The notes: a model not told the origin generated them from the letters alone. A stretch of DNA of 64,000 bases from Rhodococcoides kroppenstedtii (GCF_900111805.1 NZ_FOJN01000008.1:62001-126000); one strand, 5' to 3'; shown: positions 32,765 through 43,407, counted from the first letter of the stretch. Translations and numbers: made by a program.

Positions 32765-34227
32765 GCGCAACGATCGACCGAGCCCGATCCCTCGTCGCCG
32801 CGGCGCGAGCCGAGTACGCGGCGGATCCTACTGCGCGACAAGCGGTGCAGGAGTGCGGCGAGCGGCTCGACGAGCCGCTGCGGATCGCCCTCGCCGGTTC
32901 GCTGAAAGCCGGCAAGTCGACGTTGCTCAATGCCCTCGTCGGTCAGGACATCGCGCCCACCGACGCCACCGAGTGCACGCGCGTCGTCACCTGGTACCGA
33001 CGCGGACTCGCTCCGTCGGTCACCGCACGGTACGACGGCGACAAGGCCGCCGAGATCCCCGTGGTCCGTCGGAACGGCCGGCTCAGCTTCGATTTCGGTG
33101 AGTTGACGGCCGACCGGGTCGACCGGCTGGACGTCGAGTGGCCGGCGCGGGCGTTGGCGCGCAACACCATCGTCGACACCCCCGGCACGTCGTCGCTGTC
33201 GCGCGACGTCTCCGAACGAACCCTCGCGATGCTCACCCCGGACGACGCCGCGTCCGGCGCGGACGCCGTCGTCTACCTGCTTCGGACCCTCAGCGCCGCG
33301 GACACGACGTTTCTCGGTCGGATCAACGACGCGGTGGGCGGCGAATCGGGACCGCTCGGGGTCATCGGTGTCGTGTCACGCGCCGACGAGATCGGCGCCG
33401 GCCGCATGGATGCGCTGCTGTCGGCCAAGGACGTCGCGGCGCGTTTCGCGGGGGAGCTGGAGAAGACCGGTCTGTGTCAGGCCGTCGTTCCCGTCGCGGG
33501 TCTTCTCGCGCTGGGCGCGCGGACGTTGCGGCAGAGCGAATTCGCCGCGCTGGTGGCGCTCGCGGACGCACCTCCGGAGGATCTCTCGCTGGCGATGCTG
33601 TCCGCGGATCGGTTCGTCCGGCCGGACATGCCGCTGCCCGTCGACGCCGAGACCCGGGCCGGGCTGGCCGACCGGTTCGGCCTGTTCGGAATCCGGTTGG
33701 CCGTCACGTTGATTCGGATGGGCACGCGCGACTCGCCGGCGTTGGCGCGCGAACTCGTGGAACGCAGCGGCCTGGACGAGTTGCGCCAGGTGCTCGACGC
33801 CCAGTTCGGCGACCGCGCGGATCAGTTGAAGGCGCACTCCGCGCTGGTCTCGCTCGACCGCATTCTCCACGACCACCCGACGCCGGGCGCGCAGCAGATC
33901 GCCGACGAGGTGCGGCGCACCCTCGCCGACGCGCACGGGTTCCGGGAGCTGCGCCTCATCGGCCGGATGCGCGCGCGCGAGGTTCGACTCCCCGACGATC
34001 AGCGCGCCGCGTTGGCGCTGGTGATCGGGGCGCAGGGGATGGATGCGGCGACGCGTCTCGGGTGCGATCCGGACGCCTCCGAGTCCGAACTGCGCGATGC
34101 CGCGCTGGCCGCCGTCCGGACCTGGCGGGCGCGCTCGACGCACCCGCTGCTGGACCGGTTCACGGCGTCGGCGTGCGAGGTCGCGGTGCGCAGCGCCGAG
34201 GGCATCCTGGCCGGCCTCTCCCGGTAG
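32761..34227 (+). CDS. iniC: dynamin-like GTPase IniC
   Basis: This 488-residue partner of IniA has P-loop GSLKAGKST (46-54), DATECTR (switch I), G3 DTPGTSS (near 139) and G4 SRAD (near 206), followed by a helical region. It lacks the long membrane hairpin seen in IniA, in keeping with mycobacterial IniC. GTG 32761 overlaps the iniA stop, so the pair is translationally coupled and may form a heteromer. It ends 12 bp from a convergent membrane protein gene with no hairpin between. Confidence 0.9.
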   Translation: MSATIDRARSLVAAARAEYAADPTARQAVQECGERLDEPLRIALAGSLKAGKSTLLNALVGQDIAPTDATECTRVVTWYRRGLAPSVTARYDGDKAAEIPVVRRNGRLSFDFGELTADRVDRLDVEWPARALARNTIVDTPGTSSLSRDVSERTLAMLTPDDAASGADAVVYLLRTLSAADTTFLGRINDAVGGESGPLGVIGVVSRADEIGAGRMDALLSAKDVAARFAGELEKTGLCQAVVPVAGLLALGARTLRQSEFAALVALADAPPEDLSLAMLSADRFVRPDMPLPVDAETRAGLADRFGLFGIRLAVTLIRMGTRDSPALARELVERSGLDELRQVLDAQFGDRADQLKAHSALVSLDRILHDHPTPGAQQIADEVRRTLADAHGFRELRLIGRMRAREVRLPDDQRAALALVIGAQGMDAATRLGCDPDASESELRDAALAAVRTWRARSTHPLLDRFTASACEVAVRSAEGILAGLSR

Positions 34228-34239
34228 GGACGGCAGGGA

Positions 34240-34815
34240 CTACGACGTCCGTCGATGCTCGGCCGCCCGAAGCCAGCGGCCGACGGCGGACGTGAAGGCC
34301 AGCGCCGCCCCGATCACGAGCAGCACCGCACCGCCCGCCGGCACGTACACCCAGGGCCGCGCCACGGCGTCGTCGGTGGCGATCACGAACGCCGCGCTGC
34401 CCGCCGCCGCGAGCACCGCCGTCGTCACCAGGACGTTGCGCGCGGAGGCCCTCCGCCCGCGGAGCTGCAGGGCGCCGAGCAGGCCCAGCAGGACCACGAC
34501 GGCCGCGACGGCGCCGGCGACGGTGAGTGTGACGGTGACGGTGTCGGCCGCGTCGGTGACGCTGGTGTCGGGGGCGTCGGCCAGGACGACCGCCCGGAGG
34601 CGCTCCCGAACGGTCGTCAGGTCGAGACCGACGGCGACCGCGGCGGCGAGCACTGCCACGACGCCGAGGGCGACGGCCGCCACGGCAGTTCCGACGGCGC
34701 GCGGGGGCGTGTCCGGGACGGGGTCGTGGAGGGGGTCGACGTGGATGCGGGGTCGGGGCGGGGGACGCCGACTGTCGGAGGACGGTGAATGCTGCGCCGG
34801 GCCGTCCGTGGTCAT
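34240..34815 (-). CDS. four-helix membrane protein of unknown function
   Basis: The 191-residue protein has a Pro/Arg-rich cytoplasmic start (1-36), helix 1 (about 40-65), an exported loop of some 30 residues with Asp/Thr (LADAPDTSVTDAADT), then helices 2 to 4 (about 95-118, 127-147 and 154-178). I do not recognise a family with confidence. ATG 34815 is the only start near the first hydrophobic segment. It is convergent with iniC and divergent from the lipase gene. Confidence 0.6.
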   Translation of the reverse strand: MTTDGPAQHSPSSDSRRPPPRPRIHVDPLHDPVPDTPPRAVGTAVAAVALGVVAVLAAAVAVGLDLTTVRERLRAVVLADAPDTSVTDAADTVTVTLTVAGAVAAVVVLLGLLGALQLRGRRASARNVLVTTAVLAAAGSAAFVIATDDAVARPWVYVPAGGAVLLVIGAALAFTSAVGRWLRAAEHRRTS

Positions 34816-34995
34816 GTGAACGAGGCTATCCGGTTCGTCTTTTTCTGTGGCCGAACTCAACCGTCGACGAGCACGCGCCATGACCGGACACGGAAATCGT
34901 GATCGGGGCCGAACCGATGTCGGGGATGTGCCTGGCGTCACGTAGTTTATCGGATGCAACGGTTCGGTCGGGGCGCGTCGTCGCCCCCGGGGTGG

Positions 34996-36300
34996 ATGGG
35001 ATGTGGACGCGTGCGCGCTGTGAAACTTGCGGGGGTGGGGCTCGCCCTGTGCCTGGGCATCGTCGGGCTGGGAGTGCCGACGGCCGTCGCCGAGCCGCCC
35101 GGCCCGGCCGCCGGCTTCTACACCCCGCCGAATCCGCTGCCTCCGGGCGCGGAGGGTGACCTGATCCGCACGGGTCCGTCGAACCTCGCGCTGTCCCTGC
35201 CGCTGCCCAATGGGCCGATTCCGGGCACGGCCACGCGCGTCATGTACCGCAGTCAGGACGCGAACGATCAGCCGAACGCCGTCACCGGCACCTACATCGA
35301 TCCCTCCGCGCCGTGGACCGGGCCGGGCCCGCGCCCGCTGGTGGTCATCGCGCCGGGCACGCATGGCCAGGGTGATCAGTGCGCGCCGTCGCACCAGCTG
35401 AACAACGTCCTGACCTACCAGCCGATCCTGGGTCTGATGGTCGAGTACGAGTTGGTCTCCACCTACGCCCTGCTGTCCAAGGGCTACGGCGTCATGATCA
35501 CCGATTACGACGGCCTGGGCACGCCCGGTACGCACACGTACGTCAACCGTGCGGCCGAGGCGCACGCGGTGCTCGACGCGGCCCGCGCCGCGCTGAAGCT
35601 GCAGGGCGTGAAGGTGGGTCCGGACTCGCCCGTCGGCCTGTGGGGCTACTCCCAGGGCGGCGGTGCCGTCGCGGCCGCCACCGAGCTGGCGCCCGAGTAC
35701 GCGCCGGATCTGAAGATTGCCGGAACCTACGCCGGTGCGCCGGTGGCCGACCTCGCCGCCACGCTGTCGCAGGTGGACGGCACGTTCCTCACGGGCGTCA
35801 TCGCGTACACGGTCAACGGCCTCAAGCGCACCAACCCCGAGCTCATCCCGATCATCGACGCGTCCACCAACGCCAACGGCAAGGCCGTGCTGGCGGCGGC
35901 GGAGAACCAGTGCATCGTCGAGTCGGCGCTGACCATCGGCTTCCACCGCACCAACGAGTGGATCGCCAACGGCCAATCCCTCTCGGACTACCTGAAGAAC
36001 ATCCCCGAGGCGCAAGAAGTATTGGCGGAGAACCGCGTCGGCAACCGCACTCCGAACTCGCCGGTGTACGTCGACACCAGCACCGGTGACGACATCGTGC
36101 CCTACGGCCAGGCCGAGCAGCTCTCCCGCGAGTGGTGCGGCCGCGGTGCGAACGTCACGCTGAACACGCAGCGACTGCCGTTCATCCTGCCGGGTCTCGC
36201 CCTGGGCCACGTGCTGCCGGACTTCATCGGCCTCACCGGCGGACTGAACTGGATCGACGCCCGGTTCCGCGGCGTGCCCACGGCGGGCACCTGCGCCTGA
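34996..36300 (+). CDS. secretory lipase (LIP family)
   Basis: About 434 residues: signal peptide (VRAVKLAGVGLALCLGIVGLGVPTAVAEP, cleavage near 32), then an alpha/beta hydrolase with a cap. The nucleophile is Ser219 in GYSQGG, the acid is Asp near 365 (TSTGDDIVPYGQ), and His405 in LGHVLPDF completes the triad. This matches the secretory lipase family of fungi and actinobacteria, which hydrolyses triacylglycerols or other esters outside the cell. Paired cysteines (CAPSHQ, CIVES, WCGRG, TCA end) fit an exported protein. Start uncertain: ATG 34996, GTG 35011 and GTG 35020 all leave the signal peptide intact. Confidence 0.85.
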   Translation: MGCGRVRAVKLAGVGLALCLGIVGLGVPTAVAEPPGPAAGFYTPPNPLPPGAEGDLIRTGPSNLALSLPLPNGPIPGTATRVMYRSQDANDQPNAVTGTYIDPSAPWTGPGPRPLVVIAPGTHGQGDQCAPSHQLNNVLTYQPILGLMVEYELVSTYALLSKGYGVMITDYDGLGTPGTHTYVNRAAEAHAVLDAARAALKLQGVKVGPDSPVGLWGYSQGGGAVAAATELAPEYAPDLKIAGTYAGAPVADLAATLSQVDGTFLTGVIAYTVNGLKRTNPELIPIIDASTNANGKAVLAAAENQCIVESALTIGFHRTNEWIANGQSLSDYLKNIPEAQEVLAENRVGNRTPNSPVYVDTSTGDDIVPYGQAEQLSREWCGRGANVTLNTQRLPFILPGLALGHVLPDFIGLTGGLNWIDARFRGVPTAGTCA

Positions 36301-36312
36301 CGTCACCCGCTC

Positions 36313-36354
36313 CGACGACGCGTCTCGATCACATCCGATCGAGGCGCGTCGTCG
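36313..36354. terminator. bidirectional hairpin between lipase and coiled-coil gene
   Basis: An 18-bp stem with one G-U pair (36313-36330 with 36337-36354) around a 6-base loop starts 12 bp past the lipase stop and covers the last codons of the convergent gene ending at 36329. It probably serves both genes. Confidence 0.8.
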
Positions 36355-37174
36355 CGTTGCGGACACGTGCGTCGGCGGCGTCCCGTGCCGCGGTCGCCTC
36401 GTCGACGTCGTGCTCCCGGGCGGCGGCCTCCTCCTCGGCCTGCTCCAGCGCCTCGCGCAGCCGCTCGACCTCAGCGCGTGCGTCGTCGCGGCGGTCGGTC
36501 GCGTCGGCCAGGGCGGACTCGGCGTCGTCCAACCCCGTGCGGGCGTCGGCGAGCTCCGCCTCCGCGTGACGACGGGCTTCCTCCCGTTCCTTCCGTTCCT
36601 TCGCGGCCTGCTTCTTCTGCGCCGCGTCGTCGTCCTCGGGTGGGCTCGACGGCTCGGGCGGGGTGGCGTCCTCCGGTGTGTCGGGGACGGCGACCAAGCC
36701 GAGCGGGCCGAATCCGCTGTACTCCACCGCGCCCAGCAGGCGACCGGCGCGCACGTCGTCGGCCACGTCCGGGTCCGCGAGCGCCGCGCCGAGCGACGAC
36801 GCCACCTCGCGCGTGACGTCGTCACCCACCTCGTGGCCACGGTCGGCGGCGATCTCGGCGGCTCGCGTCGCCAGGGCGCGGACGGCCCGCTGGCGTTGCT
36901 TGGTGAGGGTGCGCAGGGTCGCGCCGGACAGGTGTTGCTGCGCTTCCCGGAGCGCCTCGCCGAGGTCGAACAGGTCGCCGACCTCGTCTTCGGCGTCGCG
37001 GACCAGGACGTTGAGCACCCAGCCGACCGTCGTGGGTTTGCGCAGCGCGCCGATGTCCTTGGCCAGGGCCTTGTCGCCGTCGGCTCGGGCCTGCTTCTGC
37101 CGTTCGGTGCGGACCCGGACGAAGTCGGCCGGGTCCAGGCCGTAGAGCTCGTCGGCGACGTCGTCGAGGGTCAT
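36329..37174 (-). CDS. actinobacterial protein with C-terminal coiled coil
   Basis: The 281-residue protein has an N-terminal helical domain (MTLDDVADELYGLDPADFVRVRTERQKQARADGDKALAKDIGALRKPTTVGWVLN, 1-55), which is the recognisable part of a widespread actinobacterial hypothetical family. A middle part (60-160), a Pro/Glu/Asp linker and a long charged coiled coil (about 185-281) follow. No membrane segment or enzyme motif. The last codons also form one arm of the terminator shared with the lipase gene. Function unknown; the Lys/Arg-rich start might contact nucleic acid, which is only a guess. Confidence 0.72.
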   Translation of the reverse strand: MTLDDVADELYGLDPADFVRVRTERQKQARADGDKALAKDIGALRKPTTVGWVLNVLVRDAEDEVGDLFDLGEALREAQQHLSGATLRTLTKQRQRAVRALATRAAEIAADRGHEVGDDVTREVASSLGAALADPDVADDVRAGRLLGAVEYSGFGPLGLVAVPDTPEDATPPEPSSPPEDDDAAQKKQAAKERKEREEARRHAEAELADARTGLDDAESALADATDRRDDARAEVERLREALEQAEEEAAAREHDVDEATAARDAADARVRNATTRLDRM

Positions 37175-37202
37175 GCGTTCAGTGTCGCTCCGAATCGAGG
37201 TG

Positions 37203-37251
37203 GAATCGTGGAGTCCAGGCCCCGGAATGCGGGGCCGGGAGTACACGATTC
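37203..37251 (-). terminator. two-level hairpin after the HhH-GPD gene
   Basis: GAATCGTG (37203-37210) pairs with CACGATTC (37244-37251), and inside it GGCCCCG pairs with CGGGGCC (37218-37224 with 37230-37236). The outer arm covers the stop codon of the HhH-GPD gene, so the hairpin would form at the end of that mRNA. Confidence 0.65.
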
Positions 37252-37849
37252 ACGACAGCGAGTGGCGCACCAGCGCAGCGGCCAGCACCGCGCGCTCGCC
37301 GCTCCGTGCCCGGTCGCCGAGTTTCGCCGGGTCCGTCGGCAGCCCCAGGTCCTTCGCCGCGGCCAGCGCCTTCTCGTCGAAGTACGGGCCGACCCACGGC
37401 CAGACGTCCTGCACCTCGCGCAGGAAGATGTCCGCGCCCGTCGGCCCGATGCCGTCGAACTCCTGCAGCAGCCGGGACGCCGCCCCGACGTCTCCGTCCG
37501 CTTTCTCCGCCAGCCGCCGCAGGTCGCCGTGGTAGTCGCTGCGCACTTTCTCCGCGGTCTCGCCGAGACGGGTGGCCGTCGACTCGTCGTACCGGGTGTA
37601 GCGGCCGCGGCCGAGGGCGTCCACCTTGTCCTGCCACGACGCCGCGGCCATCTTCTCCGGCGTGCGGTATCCGGCGGAGAACAGCTCCCGCGCCGCCGCG
37701 ACGGCGATAACCGCGGAGATCCGCGCGCTCAGCAGCTGGGTCAGCACCAGGAGCTCGAACAGCGGCGACGGTGTGTCCTTCAGCGTGATGCCGGCCTCGT
37801 CGGCGTAGGTGCGGCCGTGCTCGTCCAGCAGGGTGTCCAGGGTGGTCAT
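37250..37849 (-). CDS. HhH-GPD base-excision-repair-like protein
   Basis: The 199-residue helical protein has the endonuclease III-like layout: LFELLVLTQLLSARIS at the start and the helix-hairpin-helix LLQEFDGIGPTGADIFLREVQ at about 127-147. A candidate aspartate is present in GPYFDEKAL. The lysine used by endonuclease III (GVGRKTA) is replaced by Thr (GIGPTGA), and no Cys ligands for the 4Fe-4S cluster are present. It could be a monofunctional glycosylase of AlkA style or have lost activity. ATG 37849 is clear. The gene is divergent from dnaK across a long repeat-containing spacer. Confidence 0.7.
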   Translation of the reverse strand: MTTLDTLLDEHGRTYADEAGITLKDTPSPLFELLVLTQLLSARISAVIAVAAARELFSAGYRTPEKMAAASWQDKVDALGRGRYTRYDESTATRLGETAEKVRSDYHGDLRRLAEKADGDVGAASRLLQEFDGIGPTGADIFLREVQDVWPWVGPYFDEKALAAAKDLGLPTDPAKLGDRARSGERAVLAAALVRHSLS

Positions 37850-37907
37850 GCACTTCGGCTACCCGGTTCACGCGATGGGAACGCCCCGCGGGCTGCGGGG
37901 ACGGGCC

Positions 37908-37981
37908 TGCCTGGCTGCACACAGGTGTGCCGGATCGACGGGAACCTGTCCATTCGGTCGACCTGTGTGCGGTGAGGCAGG
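37908..37981 (+). repeat. 74-bp palindromic repeat, copy B
   Basis: This is the same 74-bp unit as copies A and C, aligned without gaps. Its arms TGCACACAGGT and ACCTGTGTGC are perfectly complementary over ten bases. The centre reads CGACGGGAACCTGTC, so the inner palindrome is less conserved here. Confidence 0.7.
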
Positions 37982-38150
37982 TGGAGGCCGATCCGGTGGC
38001 GGGCCGCAGCCCGATCCGAGGGCCGCACCCCGATCCGCTGCACTTCCCGCGATCCGCCGGTGTTGCAGCAGGCGCGGATGCCTGGACCGCGCGCGGATCC
38101 GGCGGCGCTGCGCAGCAACCATGCGCCGGAGGAGCGAGGCCGTCGCCTCA

Positions 38151-38224
38151 TGCCTCGCTGCACACAACCGCGCCGATACGCCGGGATCCCGCCGATCCGG
38201 CCGAGTCGTGTGCCACCACGCAGG
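38151..38224 (+). repeat. 74-bp palindromic repeat, copy C
   Basis: It starts TGCCTCGCTGCACACAA and ends CGTGTGCCACCACGCAGG, with the central CGGGATCCCG identical to copy A. The right end overlaps a 9-bp hairpin (38213-38234). Confidence 0.7.
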
Positions 38225-38270
38225 TGCGTGGTGGGGCCGGGGCAGGTCCGGAACCCCCGCGACGGGGCTC

Positions 38271-38297
38271 GGGAACAAAGTCCCCGCCGCACCCGTT
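38271..38297 (+). promoter_or_regulatory. stress-sigma (SigH/SigR-type) promoter for the dnaK operon
   Basis: GGGAACA (38271-38277), 16 bases, then CGTT (38294-38297) matches the GGGAAYA-N16/17-CGTT consensus of the heat and thiol-oxidative stress sigma factor of actinobacteria. A second, housekeeping-like pair TTGACG (38341-38346) and CAAACT (38365-38370) lies between the two HAIR sites. Confidence 0.7.
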
Positions 38298-38313
38298 GAG
38301 CCGTACGACTGCC

Positions 38314-38334
38314 ATTGAGCGTGGTCCACTCAAG
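38314..38334 (+). promoter_or_regulatory. HAIR operator 1 (HspR-binding)
   Basis: ATTGAGC-GTGGTCC-ACTCAAG fits the HspR-associated inverted repeat CTTGAGT-N7-ACTCAAG with two differences. HspR encoded at the end of this operon would bind here with DnaK as co-repressor. Confidence 0.85.
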
Positions 38335-38368
38335 GAGAACTTGACGGGTACGGAATCCGACAGGCAAA

Positions 38369-38389
38369 CTTGAGCGCAGTTCGCTCAGG
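38369..38389 (+). promoter_or_regulatory. HAIR operator 2 (HspR-binding)
   Basis: CTTGAGC-GCAGTTC-GCTCAGG fits HAIR with half sites CTTGAGc and gCTCAgG. It lies 35 bp downstream of operator 1, so HspR could cover the housekeeping-like promoter between them. Confidence 0.82.
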
Positions 38390-38436
38390 CAGGCAGCTTG
38401 TCGAATCACCCGAGCATCTATCAGGAGGTTTCTCAC

Positions 38437-40274
<1,838 letters not shown>

Positions 40275-40278
<4 letters not shown>

Positions 40279-40907
40279 GCGGAGACGAGATGGGTGCGGA
40301 CGACACCGACCAGGTGAACGACCCCGCCGTCGATCCCGCCGCCGAGGAGACCTTCGCGGGTCCCTCGGCGGGGGAGCCCTCCGCAGCGGACGACGGTGCC
40401 GCCACCGACGACACTGCCGCCGACGCCCCGGCCGCCGAGCAGGCCCGGGAACCGGAGAAGGACGAACTCGCCGAGCGCACTGCGGATCTGCAGCGCCTGT
40501 CGGCGGAGTTCGCCAACTACCGGCGCCGGGTGGCGCGGGACAAGCAGGCCGACATCGAGAACGCCAAGGCGTCGGTGTTGTCGGAGCTGCTGCCCGTGCT
40601 CGACGATCTCGACCGGGCTCGCCAGCACGGCGATCTCGAGTCGGGACCGCTGAAGTCGGTGGCGGACAAGCTCGAAGGCGTCTTCACGGCCCAGGGCGTC
40701 GCGTCCTTCGGCGCCGAGGGCGACGCGTTCGACCCCGCGGTCCACGAGGCCGTGCAGCACGAGGGCGACGGCAGCAACCCGGTGATCGGCAGCGTGTTCC
40801 GCAAGGGATACACGGCCGGGGATCGGGTGCTGCGGACGGCCATGGTGGCCGTCGTGGACGGCCCGACCGGAACCGAATCGGCCACCGACGGCCCGGATTC
40901 GGCCTAG
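40275..40907 (+). CDS. grpE: nucleotide exchange factor GrpE
   Basis: The 210-residue protein has an acidic disordered leader (1-50), the long dimer helix ([52 protein letters not shown]) and the C-terminal beta domain ([15 protein letters not shown] ... [13 protein letters not shown]). It releases ADP from DnaK. GTG 40275 overlaps the dnaK stop as GTGA. Confidence 0.96.
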
Positions 40908-40952
40908 GTTCACGACGAGCCGCATGATCGACACGAGAGGAGGAGACGACCG

Positions 40953-42128
40953 GTGAGCCAACGGGAGTGGATCGAGAAGGACTTCTACAAGGAGCTGGGC
41001 GTCTCCTCCTCCGCGTCGCAGGACGAGATCAAGAAGGCGTACCGCAAGCTGGCGCGCGACAACCACCCGGATTCCAATCCGGGCAACGCGACCGCCGAGG
41101 CCAAGTTCAAGGCCGTCAGCGAGGCCAACGCGGTGCTGTCGGATCCGGCCAAGCGCAAGGAGTACGACGAGGCCCGATCACTGTTCGCCAGTGGCGGTTT
41201 CGGCCGCGGCGGGTTCTCGCCCGGCGGCGGAACCAACTTCGGCGGCGGAGGATCGGCGGGCGGTTTCGACGTCGGCGACCTGTTCGGCGGCGGCGCCGGG
41301 GGAGCCGATCTCGGCGACATCTTCGGCGGCCTGTTCAACCGCGGTGGCCAGTCGAGGACGTCTGCGGCGTCGCGGCCCCGCAAGGGTAGCGACCTCACGG
41401 CCGACGTCACCCTGAGCTTCCGCGACGCGGCGACCGGAACGTCGGTGCCGCTGTCCATCACCAGCCCGTCGTCGTGCACGACGTGCCACGGCAGCGGCGC
41501 CAAGCCGGGCACCAGCCCGCGGGTCTGCCCGCGGTGCAACGGATCCGGTGTCGTCAGCCGCAACCAGGGCGCGTTCGGCTTCAGCGAGCCGTGCGACGAC
41601 TGCCGCGGCACCGGCTCGATCATCGACGACCCGTGTGCCGACTGCCGGGGAACGGGCGTGCAGAACCGCACCCGCTCGGTGACCGTGCGGGTGCCGGCGG
41701 GCGTGGCGGACGGTCAGCGGGTCCGTGTGGCCGGCCGCGGCGAGGCGGGACTACGCGGAGCGGGTGCCGGCGATCTGCTGGTTACCGTCCACGTGACGCC
41801 GGACCGCGTGTTCGGCCGCAGCGGAGACGATCTGACTCTGGTGATCCCGGTGTCCTACAGCGAGTTGGTGCTCGGTACCACGCTGTCCGTCCCGACGCTC
41901 GACGGTCGGGTGGGGCTGAAGGTCCCGGCCGGCACGGCGGACGGCCGCACGTTCCGCGTGAAGGGCCGGGGGATCGCGAAGAAGTCGACGACGGGTGACC
42001 TGCTGGTCACAGTGAAGGTGGCGGTGCCGTCCGAGTTGAACGATGCTGCCCGAGAAGCACTGGAGCACTACGCCGAGGCCGAGCGGGCGGGCGGATTCGA
42101 TCCCCGCGCCGGGTGGCCCGGCGCCTGA
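40953..42128 (+). CDS. dnaJ: co-chaperone DnaJ
   Basis: The 391-residue type I DnaJ has a J-domain with His38-Pro-Asp, a Gly/Phe region with many GGG runs (about 75-130), four zinc-binding CxxCxGxG repeats ([32 protein letters not shown]) and the C-terminal client-binding domain. GTG 40953 is preceded by GAGGAGGAG at good spacing. It stimulates DnaK ATPase and delivers clients. All zinc cysteines are present. Confidence 0.96.
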   Translation: MSQREWIEKDFYKELGVSSSASQDEIKKAYRKLARDNHPDSNPGNATAEAKFKAVSEANAVLSDPAKRKEYDEARSLFASGGFGRGGFSPGGGTNFGGGGSAGGFDVGDLFGGGAGGADLGDIFGGLFNRGGQSRTSAASRPRKGSDLTADVTLSFRDAATGTSVPLSITSPSSCTTCHGSGAKPGTSPRVCPRCNGSGVVSRNQGAFGFSEPCDDCRGTGSIIDDPCADCRGTGVQNRTRSVTVRVPAGVADGQRVRVAGRGEAGLRGAGAGDLLVTVHVTPDRVFGRSGDDLTLVIPVSYSELVLGTTLSVPTLDGRVGLKVPAGTADGRTFRVKGRGIAKKSTTGDLLVTVKVAVPSELNDAAREALEHYAEAERAGGFDPRAGWPGA

Positions 42129-42162
42129 CCACAGCGGACCGATAAGGAGAGGGGCGAGGGTG

Positions 42163-42609
42163 ATGGCGGACGACGCGAGCACGAGCCGCGCTGCTCGGGG
42201 GGTGCGTGCCGACGGTGGCCCGGCCGATGCGGCGGCCGATCCCGACGCCCGGATCTTCGTCATCTCGGTGGCCGCGGAACTGGCCGGAATGCACGCGCAG
42301 ACGCTGCGCACGTACGACCGCCTCGGGCTGGTGACACCGCACCGCACCACCGGGGGCGGGCGCCGGTACTCGCCGCGCGACGTCGCGCTCCTGCGCGAGG
42401 TGCAGCGGCTCTCGCAGGACGAGGGCGTCAACCTCGCCGGGATCAAGCGCATCATCGAGCTGACCAATCAGGTCGAGGCGCTGCAGTCGCGGATCAGCGA
42501 GATGGCGGCCGAGTTGGCCCAGCTGCACGCGGGTATGCGGCGGGATCTCGTTCCCGTGCAACGGAGCAACGCGCTCGTCGTCTGGCAGCCCCGCTCACGC
42601 AAGCAGTAG
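42163..42609 (+). CDS. hspR: heat-shock repressor HspR (MerR family)
   Basis: The 148-residue MerR-type repressor has a disordered leader (1-27), a winged HTH (ARIFVISVAAELAGMHAQTLRTYDRLGLVTPHRTTGGGRRYSPRDVALLREVQRLS, 29-85) and a C-terminal dimer helix (IKRIIELTNQVEALQSRI). It closes the dnaK operon and should bind the two HAIR sites upstream of dnaK. ATG 42163 or the in-frame GTG at 42160 may be the start. A hairpin at 42633-42661 follows. Confidence 0.94.
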   Translation: MADDASTSRAARGVRADGGPADAAADPDARIFVISVAAELAGMHAQTLRTYDRLGLVTPHRTTGGGRRYSPRDVALLREVQRLSQDEGVNLAGIKRIIELTNQVEALQSRISEMAAELAQLHAGMRRDLVPVQRSNALVVWQPRSRKQ

Positions 42610-42630
42610 CAGCCCGAGCGCCAGCGACTC

Positions 42631-43406
42631 TCAACCCCGTCGGATGTTCTCCGGCGGGGTTCCCGTCGTCTCCAGCGCCCGTACGGTGAACGACGCCATC
42701 GCGGGCGATCCGCACACCAGCACACGCTGATTCGGATAGGGCCCCCGTCGTGCCGCGGCTTCGCCCACCCGGCCGGGCAGCAGGCGATCCCGGCCGTACG
42801 TCGCGTCGGGCATCGCCAGCAGCCGGTTCTCCTCCGCGGCGTCGAACCACGGGTCCCGATGCGGCGGGTCCTCCGGCCGTTCCGTCACGGGAAGCACCGT
42901 CAGCCAGGGGTATTCACGGGCCATGAGCCACACCATGTCGGCGGCGTAGAGGTCGCGCGGTGAGCGGCCGCCCATGAAGAGGCGCACCCGCGGCGGCGTG
43001 CGGCGCCGGGCGAGGTCCCGCAGAATCGCCAGCATCGGAGCCAATCCCGTTCCCCCGCTGATCATCACGACGTCGTCGTCGGACGGGTCGACCCGCAGGT
43101 CGCCGGCGGGAGCGTCGAGAGCCCACACGTCGCCCTCGCGCGTGTCGGCGACGATGCTGCCGCTGACCCATCCGCCGGGGACGGCGCGGACGTGGAACTC
43201 GTACTTGCCGTCGCGGGACGGCGGCATCGCCGGTGAGTACCGCCGGGCGCCGCGGGGAGCGGCGGGCACCGTGACGGCGAGCGACTGGCCCGGCTCGAAG
43301 GGGACCAGGTCTCCCACGAGCCGGACCACCACCAGGTCCTCGCGAAGCCGGTAGGTCTGGACCACCTGGGCGGTCGCCGCCCCCGGAACGTCGACGGGGG
43401 ACGCCA

Positions 43407-43407
<1 letters not shown>
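42631..43407 (-). CDS. FNR-type FAD/NAD(P) reductase domain protein
   Basis: The 258-residue protein has an FAD-binding barrel with RRYSPAMPP (55-63, the RxYS flavin motif) and an NAD(P) domain with SGGTGLAPM (117-125) and VLVCGSPAM near 240. It matches the reductase half of flavohaemoglobins or oxygenase reductases, but there is no globin or 2Fe-2S domain, so an electron acceptor must be another protein. The ATG overlaps the otsA stop by one base (TGATG), so it is translated after otsA. Why it is coupled to trehalose synthesis is not evident. Confidence 0.82.
42633..42661. terminator. bidirectional hairpin between hspR and the FNR gene
   Basis: AACCCCGTCGG (42633-42643) and CCGGCGGGGTT (42651-42661) pair with one G-U over 11 bp. 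The hairpin covers the last codons of the convergent FNR gene and lies 24 bp past the hspR stop. Confidence 0.7.

Larger units (their letters stand above)
37850..38436. other. repeat-rich spacer and promoter region upstream of dnaK
   Basis: The 587-bp stretch has no gene I can support. Contents: repeat copy B (37908-37981), a 19-bp tandem pair (38001-38019 and 38020-38038, GGGCCGCA-C/G-CCCGATCCG type), repeat copy C (38151-38224), a hairpin CCACCACGC-AGGT-GCGTGGTGG (38213-38234), a stress-sigma promoter, two HAIR sites and the dnaK ribosome site AGGAGG (38423-38428). Confidence 0.75.

Noticed and set aside
38151-38234. tRNA or riboswitch upstream of dnaK
   Set aside because: The folded element is the 74-bp repeat found elsewhere in non-leader positions; no cloverleaf, anticodon arm or known aptamer core can be drawn.
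37846-38430. Protein-coding gene in the spacer between the HhH-GPD gene and dnaK
   Set aside because: Several frames are open, but their similar translations come from the DNA repeat copies; no ribosome site or codon bias supports translation.
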